DNA of 64,000 nucleotides, taken from contig NZ_JABBNB010000036.1 of NCBI RefSeq assembly GCF_012933505.1, positions 1-64,000 of the forward strand, written 5' to 3'. The notes under the pieces were generated by a model. That model saw only the letters and a program-made list of their open reading frames with translations. It was not told the origin of the DNA and searched no databases. Origin of the DNA: Gordonia asplenii. Lineage in GTDB: Bacteria > Actinomycetota > Actinomycetes > Mycobacteriales > Mycobacteriaceae. Numbering within the stretch: the stretch's first letter is position 1; each line of letters begins with the position of its first letter. This document shows, one piece after another, positions 43,793 through 51,813 of the stretch. The translations under genes and the position numbers were made by a program.

Positions 43793-45351
43793 CGGATCGC
43801 CTTCATCGTGGAGATCGCCTGGGCCGCAATAGATTGCCGGATCTGCTCCGCGTTGAGCCGGTGTTCGGCTGCCAAGGCGTGCGCATACACTCTGCCATCG
43901 GCCGCCCGTCGCTCGATTCGGAACGTGCGCCGCACCGGGTCGCGCGGGTCGACTGCGCTGACATAGCTCACCGTCGCCTGGTTAAGTCGGGACATCTCGT
44001 CGATGAAGGTCACGCACACGGCCACCGCACCGAGTTCGGTGATGCGGGTCAGCACATCGGCGGTGAGGATACGTGCGTCGTGCAGCGACGTCGACGCGAA
44101 CGCCTCGTTGATCACGATCGCGGAGTTCGGTGTCGCAGTCGCGAAAACGGTTGCCAGTCGTTGTATTTCGGCCGCGAGCCGACCCTCGAGGCTGTCCAGC
44201 CGTTCCTCCCGCTCGAATACGGTGAGCACCCGGTCGACCAACGGCAGCCACGCCGCTCGTGCCGGTACGGGACAGCCGATGGCCGCGAGATAGTGCAGTT
44301 GCCCGAACAGTCGCGCCATCGTCGTCTTTCCGCCCTGATTGGGCCCCGAGATCACGGCGATTCGCTCGGGGCGGATCAGATCGAAGTCGTTGAGCACCAA
44401 CGCCTCTCGTGCCCCGGTGAGCCGCCGCCCGAGTGCCAGATCCCAGCCGCCGCGGACGGTGACATCCGTGGCACCCGCCGACGCCGTCGGAAAGCACATC
44501 GGCAGGCCGGCCCGGCACATCGGTTCCACGTAGTCGAGGTAGGCGAGGTAGAACCGGACTTCGTCACCGAGCCTGGTCAGTCGGGCGTCGTCGAAGGAGG
44601 CCGTCGACTCGGCGAACTCGCGGAGCCGCGCGAACACCTCGGGATGCACCTGCGCGACACGCTCGAGAATCCAGACCTGAACGTGATCGAGGCGGGGAGT
44701 ACGAAACGTCGAACGGTGATCGACGGCTTCCGCCGAGCGGAAGCGATCGAACGTCGCCGCCACGATCTCGCCGAGGTCGGACTCTGCGTCCATGGCCGCG
44801 ACGGTGACTTTGGGGCCGTCGATCAGCAGGTTGAACCGCAAGCGGTCCAGTTCGTCGCCGATCGCCCGGGTCGTCGACGCCAGAGCCGTGAATGCCGGTG
44901 ATCGCAGATAGCCGTCGAGGTAGTCGGTCAGCAGGCACCATCCCCGACCGATCGTATGCGTCGAGCTCTCGAGACCGCGACGCAGTGCGATCACGGCGTC
45001 GACGTAGCTCGCCGCCGAGTGCAGGTGCCACAACTGCGCTTCGAGCGGGTGCAGCGCCCGCGACGAGGTCTGCGCACGCGCCGCGTACTCGTCCAGTCCG
45101 GCCAGGTAGCGTTCGACGCCTGCTCGCAACTCACGATTCTGCAGCCCGCGAAACACGTCTTGGCGGTATGCGACGCCGGCGGCGGTGAGGAGATTGCGCG
45201 ACGCATTCCGGGCGCGGGGAGCACTCTCGTCGATCTGGGCGAACACACGTTGCAGCGCCAAGTCACGCAGGACGTCGTCCGTCTGCGGGATTAACGAACT
45301 CCCCTGCGGGGCAAGGATACTCACGAACTCGTCGACCGCCTCTGCGCGCAC
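43789..45351 (-). CDS. MutS-like ATPase (long type), fluoride-linked locus 2
   Basis: A 520-residue paralogue of 27209-28870. The MutS ATPase domain has Walker A GPNQGGKTT (336-344), Walker B AIVINE with Asn415-Glu416, then AFASTSLHDAR and VCVTFIDEMSRL. A conserved N-terminal segment FVSILAPQGSSLIPQTDD aligns with residues 50-66 of the other copy. GTG 45351 has GGGAG upstream and lies 9 bp after the phosphoesterase stop codon. Confidence 0.85.
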   Translation of the reverse strand: MRAEAVDEFVSILAPQGSSLIPQTDDVLRDLALQRVFAQIDESAPRARNASRNLLTAAGVAYRQDVFRGLQNRELRAGVERYLAGLDEYAARAQTSSRALHPLEAQLWHLHSAASYVDAVIALRRGLESSTHTIGRGWCLLTDYLDGYLRSPAFTALASTTRAIGDELDRLRFNLLIDGPKVTVAAMDAESDLGEIVAATFDRFRSAEAVDHRSTFRTPRLDHVQVWILERVAQVHPEVFARLREFAESTASFDDARLTRLGDEVRFYLAYLDYVEPMCRAGLPMCFPTASAGATDVTVRGGWDLALGRRLTGAREALVLNDFDLIRPERIAVISGPNQGGKTTMARLFGQLHYLAAIGCPVPARAAWLPLVDRVLTVFEREERLDSLEGRLAAEIQRLATVFATATPNSAIVINEAFASTSLHDARILTADVLTRITELGAVAVCVTFIDEMSRLNQATVSYVSAVDPRDPVRRTFRIERRAADGRVYAHALAAEHRLNAEQIRQSIAAQAISTMKAIR

Positions 45352-45360
45352 CTGAACTCC

Positions 45361-46185
45361 CTAGGAAGCGCGGACCGACGGCGACGACGCCGCACGAGCG
45401 CTCGTGCCCGCCAAGGCACTCAGCTGACTCACGACCAGATTGTTGTCGATCGGGTCTTTGTCCCGGCCGAGCCCGTTGACGAGTACCCGGTGCCCGCCGT
45501 CGGTGATCACATACGACTCGTAGCGGTAGTGATAGTGCCCGTGCCAGAGCCGATCGGGCGACGCCGCGGCCATTATCGCGGCCAGTCGTATGCGGTTGGC
45601 GCGGGCGGCGGCCGATTCGTCGGCGGGTAGGCCGCGGTGGTCGGCGTGCGGTCCGGGTATGTCCACGCCGTCGGGGCTGTCGTGACAGAACATCACATCG
45701 GCATGCCCACCGCTGCTGATGTCGGCGACCTCGGCGTCGGTGATCGTTTCTTGCGGCCACCAGGTGCGGTGCGGTCGGCGCAGCAGCCTGTCGATCGAGT
45801 AGGCGCCGCCGACTGCGAGACAACTCACCGTGCCCCATCGCCACCGCAGACCGCGCGGCAGATGGACGATTCGTGGACGAAGATAGCGCAGCCCATCCGT
45901 GGCGATCGGCAGGTCGAGCAGTCGGTCGAAGTTCTCGTGATTGCCGTCGACGAATCCCAACACGAGTTCGTGCGCGGACAGGCACCGGTCGAGGGTGTCG
46001 AGGTAATCGTCGGTGAAGTCGAAGCCGAAGTCTCCCAACTGAACGATCACGTCGGCTTCGCGACGACGGGCATGCTCGATCGCCGATTGCGCGTACTGCA
46101 CATTCGCGTGCCAATCGCCCGCGACCGCGACTCGACTGGGCGTGTCGAAGAACGACGGTGGCGTGTGAAGATTCTGAGTTGCCAT
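45361..46185 (-). CDS. calcineurin-like metallophosphoesterase
   Basis: A 274-residue phosphoesterase with the five metal motifs: GDWHAN, QLGDFGFD, VDGNHENFD, a central CHDSPDG and GHYHY. It hydrolyses phosphomonoesters or diesters with two metal ions. ATG 46185 has GGAGG upstream, and this site can be masked by the riboswitch 3' strand. It is the first gene of the phosphoesterase-MutS-MutS operon. The substrate is unknown. Confidence 0.9.
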   Translation of the reverse strand: MATQNLHTPPSFFDTPSRVAVAGDWHANVQYAQSAIEHARRREADVIVQLGDFGFDFTDDYLDTLDRCLSAHELVLGFVDGNHENFDRLLDLPIATDGLRYLRPRIVHLPRGLRWRWGTVSCLAVGGAYSIDRLLRRPHRTWWPQETITDAEVADISSGGHADVMFCHDSPDGVDIPGPHADHRGLPADESAAARANRIRLAAIMAAASPDRLWHGHYHYRYESYVITDGGHRVLVNGLGRDKDPIDNNLVVSQLSALAGTSARAASSPSVRAS

Positions 46186-46261
46186 GGCTCTACCTCCGGT
46201 TCGAGAGTGGAGTAGAAGCCATCAACGCCATGCGGCGCGGTCAACGGCGAGCTTCATCGCC
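46186..46261 (-). promoter_or_regulatory. fluoride riboswitch 3 with anti-ribosome-site hairpin
   Basis: The aptamer lies at 46261-46209 on the minus strand and is the closest of the five to the compact T. petrophila form. P1 is GGCG/CGCC around AUGAAGCU with no inserted hairpin, then GACCGC and GUUGAUGGCUUCUAC. The loop GAAGC pairs exactly with GCUUC. The 3' strand GGCTTCTACTCC can alternatively pair with GGAGGTAGAGCC (complement of 46186-46197), hiding the ribosome site of the phosphoesterase. Confidence 0.9.
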
Positions 46262-47062
46262 GATATTCGACCAATTCTAGGACTCCCCGGCGTCGTATCG
46301 CTAGGGTGTTGCCCAATTCTTCTCCCGAGGCATCGCAGGGCGAGCGCAGCGGCGGGGCGTTTCGTCGATGTCCGATCTGGCAAGGCAGAGGATGACGCGA
46401 TAGCGGCGGCTGTCGTGACCGACGACAAAGCAGCCAGGCGGCTCAGATGGACTCGCGTCTCTTGCGCACCATAGGTGTCAACGAATCGTTCTACGTTGGC
46501 TACCTGGGTGTCGACTCTCCTCTGGACCGCGTCGAGGCCGGGACTGCGGTAATGCGTTCACGCGGCGGTAGTCGAACTGCCACTGCGGTAACCCGTTCCC
46601 GCGGACGTGACCACCGCGGCGGAAAGAGGTTACCGTGGCGCGAATCCGATTACCGCAGTGGAGCATTGGCCACGGCAGTGCGATCGACTCGCGCACGATA
46701 ATTGCTGCGCTGCCCAGCCACACAACCCTCACCCACCCCAGCAGTGACAACGAATCGATTCACCCTGCGGCCGCCCAACACCGCTGTCGGAAAATTGGAC
46801 GCGACGCTCCGATAGTAGGGCGTCGCACTTAAAGAGTTGTATGACGTTGCGTTCCTCTGCCGGTTGAGCGAGCGGAGCGAGTTCTTCTGCCGGTTGAGCG
46901 AGCGGAGCGAGTCGAAACCCCACCGGCCGGGCAATGACGCACCCGCAGCGTCACAGTGGTTTCGACTCGGCTTCGCCTCGCTCAACCAGCAGGATCCGGC
47001 GACGCAAGGTTGCGCGCAAGATATCAATACCATTAGGTGCGACGCTCAGCGAGTGCGAATTG
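46262..47062. other. intergenic gap with short repeats
   Basis: No gene is supported. It holds a degenerate region of ccactgcggtaac-like units (about 46540-46690), related to 24790-25060, and an inverted pair of ggttgagcgagcggagcgag (46862, 46892) / gtttcgactcggcttcgcctcg (46959-46980) repeats. Confidence 0.6.
46862..46990. repeat. inverted ggttgagcgagc / gctcaaccagc repeats
   Basis: Two direct copies of GGTTGAGCGAGCGGAGCGAG start at 46862 and 46892. An inverted counterpart, GTTTCGACTCGGC followed by TTCGCCTCGCTCAACC, lies at 46959-46988. It could form a large stem. This repeat type is widespread in related actinobacteria. Confidence 0.6.
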
Positions 47063-47488
47063 TCAGGCCTCGATGTGATCGGCACAGTCGACGATGACTA
47101 GACGGCACTGCAAGCGGCGACACAGCCGCATCCACGACCGTTCCCTGCGGATGTGTCTGCCCGCGAGGCTCGTGACAATCACGCAGCCACGCCCGTACCG
47201 GCGAATCGCGTGCGTGAAGGCGTCGAGATCCGGCGCATGACTCGCCTGAAAGTCCCACGTGACGTCCGACTTGTCGAACACGTCGAGCGCGACTTGCTTA
47301 TGGGATTCGACCGTGTGATGAATGCTGCGGTCGTAATCGAACGCGGTGGCCTGGGCACCACAACCCGCCGCGTCGACGAAGCCGATGACGTGCACGCATA
47401 CACCCGGGAAGAGACCCAGTCTTCTGGCTTCTTCGAGTTCGCCGCGCCCGTGTGCCGCCGAACCACAGCCGACGATGATATGCCTCAT
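47063..47488 (-). CDS. Usp-like small protein under a fluoride riboswitch
   Basis: A 141-residue alpha/beta protein with a universal-stress-like outline: N-terminal strand RHIIVGCGSAAHG, middle strand CVHVIGFVDAAG, and C-terminal GCVIVTSLAGRHIRRERSWMRLCRRLQCRLVIVDC. The glycine-rich nucleotide motif is degenerate. Five Cys is high for its size. ATG 47488 has GGAGGA upstream, which pairs with the riboswitch 3' strand. The Usp assignment is by pattern and is moderate. Confidence 0.75.
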   Translation of the reverse strand: MRHIIVGCGSAAHGRGELEEARRLGLFPGVCVHVIGFVDAAGCGAQATAFDYDRSIHHTVESHKQVALDVFDKSDVTWDFQASHAPDLDAFTHAIRRYGRGCVIVTSLAGRHIRRERSWMRLCRRLQCRLVIVDCADHIEA

Positions 47489-47492
47489 GATG

Positions 47493-47576
47493 TCCTCCAC
47501 TGACTTTTGATCGTGGGAGGAACCATCAGCGAGAGCGGTTCAGACCCGACTCAGGGCCTCGGCAAGTTCCATTACC
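47493..47576 (-). promoter_or_regulatory. fluoride riboswitch 5 with anti-ribosome-site hairpin
   Basis: The aptamer lies at 47576-47513 on the minus strand. P1 GGUA/UGCC closes AUGGAACU, then the hairpin AGGCCC-UGAGUC-GGGUCU, then GAACCGC and CGCUGAUGGUUCCU. The loop GGAAC pairs exactly with GUUCC. The 3' strand TCCTCCCAC can alternatively pair with GTGGAGGA (complement of 47493-47500), which is the ribosome site of the Usp-like gene. Confidence 0.85.
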
Positions 47577-48939
47577 GTGATCTGCACACTACACTCAGTT
47601 CCCCGAGATCGGTCTGTTGGCGTTGGCACGTGCCCCGGCCCGTGGCAGATGGATGCCGAGATGATTGGGCGAAGGTTTCAAACCCCGATGCACGTCAACG
47701 CCTTTCGACAAACGATTCGTTGCAACTGTTGGGGCGATTGAGGTTTGAAGCCTGCTCGTGCGACCGACGCGTCGGACGGGCGGTCGAGCGCGTGGCGGGC
47801 GCTTGACGCTAGTTGAACGGAGCGACCCGTGGCTGGGTGTCCCCTGACGCTGGTCGAGGGGAGCGTTCCGTGGCTGGTCGAGTGCGGCCGAGCAGAGCGA
47901 CCCATGGCTGGTCGAGTGCCCGAGCGTCGCCTGACGCTGGCCGCGTCGTGGAACAGCGGTGTTGGCGGTGAAGCCGTCCGTGCTGTCCCGGACTCGTCGG
48001 ATAGGCGTCGTCGGTGACCTGCACGCCGGTATGGCCGAATCGCGTCCAGCCGAGACGAACGGACACCAGCTCCATAGTTCCAGCTGCGGTGGTTGTGCTG
48101 GCGGACAACAGCTTTCACGCGCCCACCGCCCGCTCGGGCCACCGACAGATCCGACTCGACGGGCCCCATCCGACACCCTCCGGAACTGCCGGATGTGATC
48201 GTTTGAGTCGGATCTACGGCCCCAGCCTCGTCACCGTCGAGACCGCGGGCCAAGCAAACCGACTCGACCTATCGCCTGCTTCCCCGGTCCGAGCCATTTC
48301 GGAACCAACGTCGTCGAGCAGCTGAGCCCGACGCGAAACGGTCCACGTCTCCGGAAACCCTTACCTCAGAAGTCCTTTCGGTCACCAACCCCTCGTTACA
48401 CCGAAGCTCGTTCCTCACTTCGGCACTCGGGGAGCAGAAGGTAAGCGTGCGGAAGGCATGCCTCCCGAAACCCGTTCCCCAGAACACTTTTCGACTCACC
48501 AACCCCTCGCTACACCGAAGCTCGTTCCTCACTTCGGCGCTCGGGGAGCGGGGAGGGCTGCGTGCGGAAGGCATGCGTCCCGAAAACCCGTTCCCCAGAC
48601 AACTTTTCGGCTCACCAACCCCTCGTTACACCGAAGCTCGTTCCTCACTTCGGCACTCGGGGAGCGGGGAGGGCTGCGTGCGGAAGGCATGCGTCCCGAA
48701 AACCCGTTCCCCAGACAACTCTTCGGCTCACCAACCCCTCGTTACACCGAAGCTCGTTCCTCACTTCGGCACTCGGGGAGCGGGGAGGGCTGCGTGCGGA
48801 AGGCATGCGTCCCGAAAACCCGTTCCCCAGACGACTTTTCGACTCACTAACCCCTCGCTACACCGAAGCTCGTTCCTCACTTCGGCACTCGGGGAGCGGA
48901 AGGTATGCGTGCGGAATTCTATAGCAGCGACCATGTCCC
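47577..48939. other. non-coding region with degenerate and tandem repeats
   Basis: No gene is supported. About 47800-47950 holds loose repeats of ctggtcgag ... gagcgaccc type. From 48370 to 48910 a 116-bp tandem array fills the region. Long open frames in the array are products of the repeat. Confidence 0.6.
48389..48905 (+). repeat. tandem array of five 114/116-bp repeats
   Basis: The anchor cctcg(t/c)tacaccgaagctc starts at 48391, 48505, 48621, 48737 and 48853. Units include CTTCGGCACTCGGGGAGCGG and GAAGGCATGCGTCCCGAAA. The middle copies are almost identical. The same core occurs at 28767-28867 inside a MutS-like gene and, inverted, at the end of the 41-bp array near 49770-49812. Confidence 0.85.
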
Positions 48940-49494
48940 CTACTCGACGTGGAATTGAGCCCGCCACAGTGATGCATCGAGTTCCAGCGCGGCCGTTTCC
49001 ATCAGCCGGATACGGACGAGCTTGAGCGCTCCGGAGGTCAGCAGCACCGCGATCGGTATCTCCGCGAGGACTGCGAAGCCGATCGAGTATGCCAGATCGG
49101 CACCAGTGGCCGTGGTGATGTCGAACCAGGCGTCGCAGAGCAGCAGAACTCCCGCGGTGAACGCCGCGATCACCACCACATATCGGCGCAACAGACCGAG
49201 GATCGCGGTACCGGCGAACATGATCGTGAGAATGATGTCGAAGCCGACCCAGGTAAGCGGCCAATTGTGCACCACATAGTGCTGCGGCAGACTCAACGCA
49301 AGATAGACGGTCCACGGCACCAGAGCGGCGGCGCCCGCGGTCATCACGATCAGCCGGCGTCGACGCATCCGCCGCAACCTTGGTGTCTGCGTACCGTACG
49401 CAGCCGGACCGGCGTAGGAGAGCCGCACGATCAGGTCGTGACGTTCCTCCCGCGTCATCGCGGCGATCTGCTCGTCCGTCAGCGTCGTCTCCAT
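48940..49494 (-). CDS. small integral membrane protein of unknown function
   Basis: A 184-residue protein. The first 50 residues are charged and helical (LTDEQIAAMTREERHDLIVRL), then an Arg cluster (RRMRRRRL), then four hydrophobic segments: IVMTAGAAALVPWTVYLAL, WVGFDIILTIMFAGTAILGLL, YVVVIAAFTAGVLLL, and LAYSIGFAVLAEIPIAVLLTSGALKLV. The positive cluster before the first helix suggests the N-terminus is cytoplasmic. I do not recognise a family. The start is ATG 49494 (weak ribosome site). Confidence 0.7.
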   Translation of the reverse strand: METTLTDEQIAAMTREERHDLIVRLSYAGPAAYGTQTPRLRRMRRRRLIVMTAGAAALVPWTVYLALSLPQHYVVHNWPLTWVGFDIILTIMFAGTAILGLLRRYVVVIAAFTAGVLLLCDAWFDITTATGADLAYSIGFAVLAEIPIAVLLTSGALKLVRIRLMETAALELDASLWRAQFHVE

Positions 49495-50210
49495 CCGACT
49501 GATTCTGCCCTCTGGCAGCAACGGCCGACTGGGCGCCAGTCGTCTATGTCACCAACGCTGCCAACGAGCCGAAAGCGAGGAACGAGCAACGCCACCCGAC
49601 CCCCGAGTGCCGAAAGCGAGGAACGAGCCACGCCACCCCGACCCCCAAGTGCCGAACCGAGGAACGAGCCACGCCACCCCGACCCCCAAGTGCCAAACCG
49701 AGGAACGAGCCACGCCACCCGACCCCCGAGTGCCGAACCGAGAAACGAGCCACGCCACCCCGACCCCCGAGTGCCGAAGCGAGGAACGAGCTTCGGTGTA
49801 ACGAGGGGCTGGTGAGACGACGTACCCAGACCGGGGCGATAGACGTTGGGAACGTTCACTATTAGCGGTTGTCGCCTCCCAAGTTCGGCCCGCCGAAGCT
49901 CGTTACACCGACGACTCGCTGCGCTCGCGTCGGCACTCGATGAGCGGCGGGGGGCACGCTGTACGAACTAGGCCGCTCGACCGACAGCAATAACGAGTCA
50001 GTTGACGGGAACACGGCGGCGTAAGAAGGCCTGGTCGACGATACTTCGTTCGCACCACTCGCCAACGTAGGCCGAATCGGACGCCGAATGTCTTTTGGCT
50101 CCCGTCCCGGAATGTGTGTTCCGGCTCCCGACCTCGCACATTGAGCCGACACGAGAGTGCGGCGGCTACGTCGGTGTTCCATTGACAAGCGATTCAGTGC
50201 TCGCCACGCC
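49495..50210. other. intergenic gap with 41-bp tandem repeat
   Basis: No gene is supported. A 41-bp tandem array occupies 49568-49812. From 49860 to 50210 I see only a fragment of the gcactcgatgagcgg repeat and unremarkable sequence. Confidence 0.6.
49568..49812 (-). repeat. tandem array of about six 41-bp units
   Basis: Units of GCCGAA-GCGAGGAACGAG, then CACGCCACCCCGACCCCC, then AGT recur from 49568 at about 41-bp spacing. The last unit runs into an inverted copy of the cgttacaccgaagctcg repeat. Both arrays share GAGGAACGAG, so they are probably related. Confidence 0.8.
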
Positions 50211-51380
50211 CTATTCGAATCGGGAGCCGGCGAACACCTGCACGACATTGCGGCCGGCGGACTTGGCGGCGTAGAGAGCGAGGTCTGCGGCGCCAATGGC
50301 AGCATGGAGCGATTCATCGGTGTGAGCGAGTGGACTGACCCCGATGCTGACCGTGCAGTTGATGACCGTCGAGCCGTAGACGATCGGATGTGCCGCGAAG
50401 CGCTGCCGGATCCGCTCTGCGACCGCTGCCGCCTGAATGTCGGTCGAGCCGCAGACGATGGCGCAGAATTCTTCTCCGCCGTATCGAGCGAGCACGTCAT
50501 TCGCACTCAGTTCCCGTGCGGCCACTTGTGCGAACTCGACGATGACCATGTCTCCGGCGGCGTGCCCGAACCGATCGTTGATCGACTTGAACTCGTCGAG
50601 ATCCATCAACAGCACCGCATTCGACGCGGATGTCGCGTGCGCCTTGTGGAGTATCTCGGCGGTCACTTCGAACAGTCCGGCGCGGTTGTACGTCGCCGTC
50701 TGAAAGTCGCGGTGGGCCGACTCAGCCAACCAATTGTCGATACGCTCACGCGACATCAGGGTGACGATCACACCGGTCGTCACGACCAAGGCCATCAAAC
50801 CGAGAGCGGTGACGGTCTGAGCGACTGAGTTGACACTCGGATCGGTGCTCTGGTGTGCGAAAACAGACGCGATGATCCGTGCGGCCGTGGTGAGGATCCA
50901 CATCACCATGACGGCGATCAGGCCTCGACGCCACAACAATTTCTCCTGCTGTTGAGCTCGGGCAGCGTCGATCACCGCCCACGCGATCATGCCGGCGAAG
51001 CACACGCCGCCGACAGCCGTTCGCGCCGCGATGTGGTCATGGACGACGCTCGCGAACTCGAACACCGTCATCTGAGCTATCGGCACCGCCCATACGATCG
51101 CCCACCGGAGGGGCTGAGCGTTGAAAGATCGCAGGCCGGCGGCGATCACCGCCCAAGAGAGCGTGATCAAGCCGTTCGCGAGGGTGATCGAGACCAGCGC
51201 GGGGAGTTGACTTCGCAGGCCGATGAAAGCCGATCCCAACGCGCCGATGAGCATGCCCACGCCCCACAGGAGGGCGGAGCGTTCCCGTCGCTGCAGCAAC
51301 GACTGGCTCACCAACAACGATCCGATGATCATCGCGGCGACCGCAATCGCGATCCACAACGTGCGGGAATCCAATGCCAC
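50211..51380 (-). CDS. membrane-anchored diguanylate cyclase (GGDEF)
   Basis: A 389-residue protein. About six to seven N-terminal hydrophobic segments (residues 5-215, MASE-like sensor) are followed by a GGDEF domain. LLMDLDEFKSINDRFGH and the active-site RYGGEEF are intact, and a C-terminal TVSIGVS and AADLALYAAKSAGRNVV complete it. It makes cyclic di-GMP from GTP. The GTG start at 51380 is a best guess because no ribosome site is evident. It is a single gene. Confidence 0.88.
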   Translation of the reverse strand: MALDSRTLWIAIAVAAMIIGSLLVSQSLLQRRERSALLWGVGMLIGALGSAFIGLRSQLPALVSITLANGLITLSWAVIAAGLRSFNAQPLRWAIVWAVPIAQMTVFEFASVVHDHIAARTAVGGVCFAGMIAWAVIDAARAQQQEKLLWRRGLIAVMVMWILTTAARIIASVFAHQSTDPSVNSVAQTVTALGLMALVVTTGVIVTLMSRERIDNWLAESAHRDFQTATYNRAGLFEVTAEILHKAHATSASNAVLLMDLDEFKSINDRFGHAAGDMVIVEFAQVAARELSANDVLARYGGEEFCAIVCGSTDIQAAAVAERIRQRFAAHPIVYGSTVINCTVSIGVSPLAHTDESLHAAIGAADLALYAAKSAGRNVVQVFAGSRFE

Positions 51381-51813
51381 GACACAAAGATATCGGCCTT
51401 TGTGGACATGATGGCGTGATCTCCGCTCAACCGCGGACGCGCGCGACACGGACAACCGTCGACCCATCACGCAGCGGGAGCCACGACAGCTTTGGATCCA
51501 CGCCGACGCGGGCGGCGGCCGCATGCACCGGCGAGCCGATGCCGAGACGATTGATTCGGCGGTGGTCTGGTGCCGGTCGGTGATCCACACTTGGGCGTCG
51601 ACGAGAATCTGCAGATAATTGTCCCGGTGAGGGCAGGCATTGCGGGGCTATCTTAAATGGCCGGGACGCCAAGATCGGCTTCACTTGCGCGATTCGCCGA
51701 AGGTGATTGGACCTTGAAAACGGGCGATCCGACCCCACGCCCCCAGCCGCCGACGTCACCACACCGGTCCGGCCGCCGGACGACGATTCCCCGACGCCCC
51801 CGGAACCACTCAG
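51381..51813. other. intergenic gap, nothing recognised
   Basis: About 430 bp between the minus-strand GGDEF and CocE-type genes. I see no convincing gene, RNA or repeat. Confidence 0.5.

Noticed and set aside
23003-47576. Fluoride exporter (CrcB/Fluc or CLC-F) in the island
   Set aside because: I looked for a small four-helix CrcB-like or a chloride-channel-like gene and found none; the exporter must be elsewhere or absent.
48447-49025. Protein-coding gene in the 116-bp array
   Set aside because: The open frame is only a translation of the repeat, with no family match and no ribosome site.
51427-51762. Small gene between the GGDEF and CocE-type genes
   Set aside because: The translation is low-complexity and Arg/Pro-rich with no motif or ribosome site.
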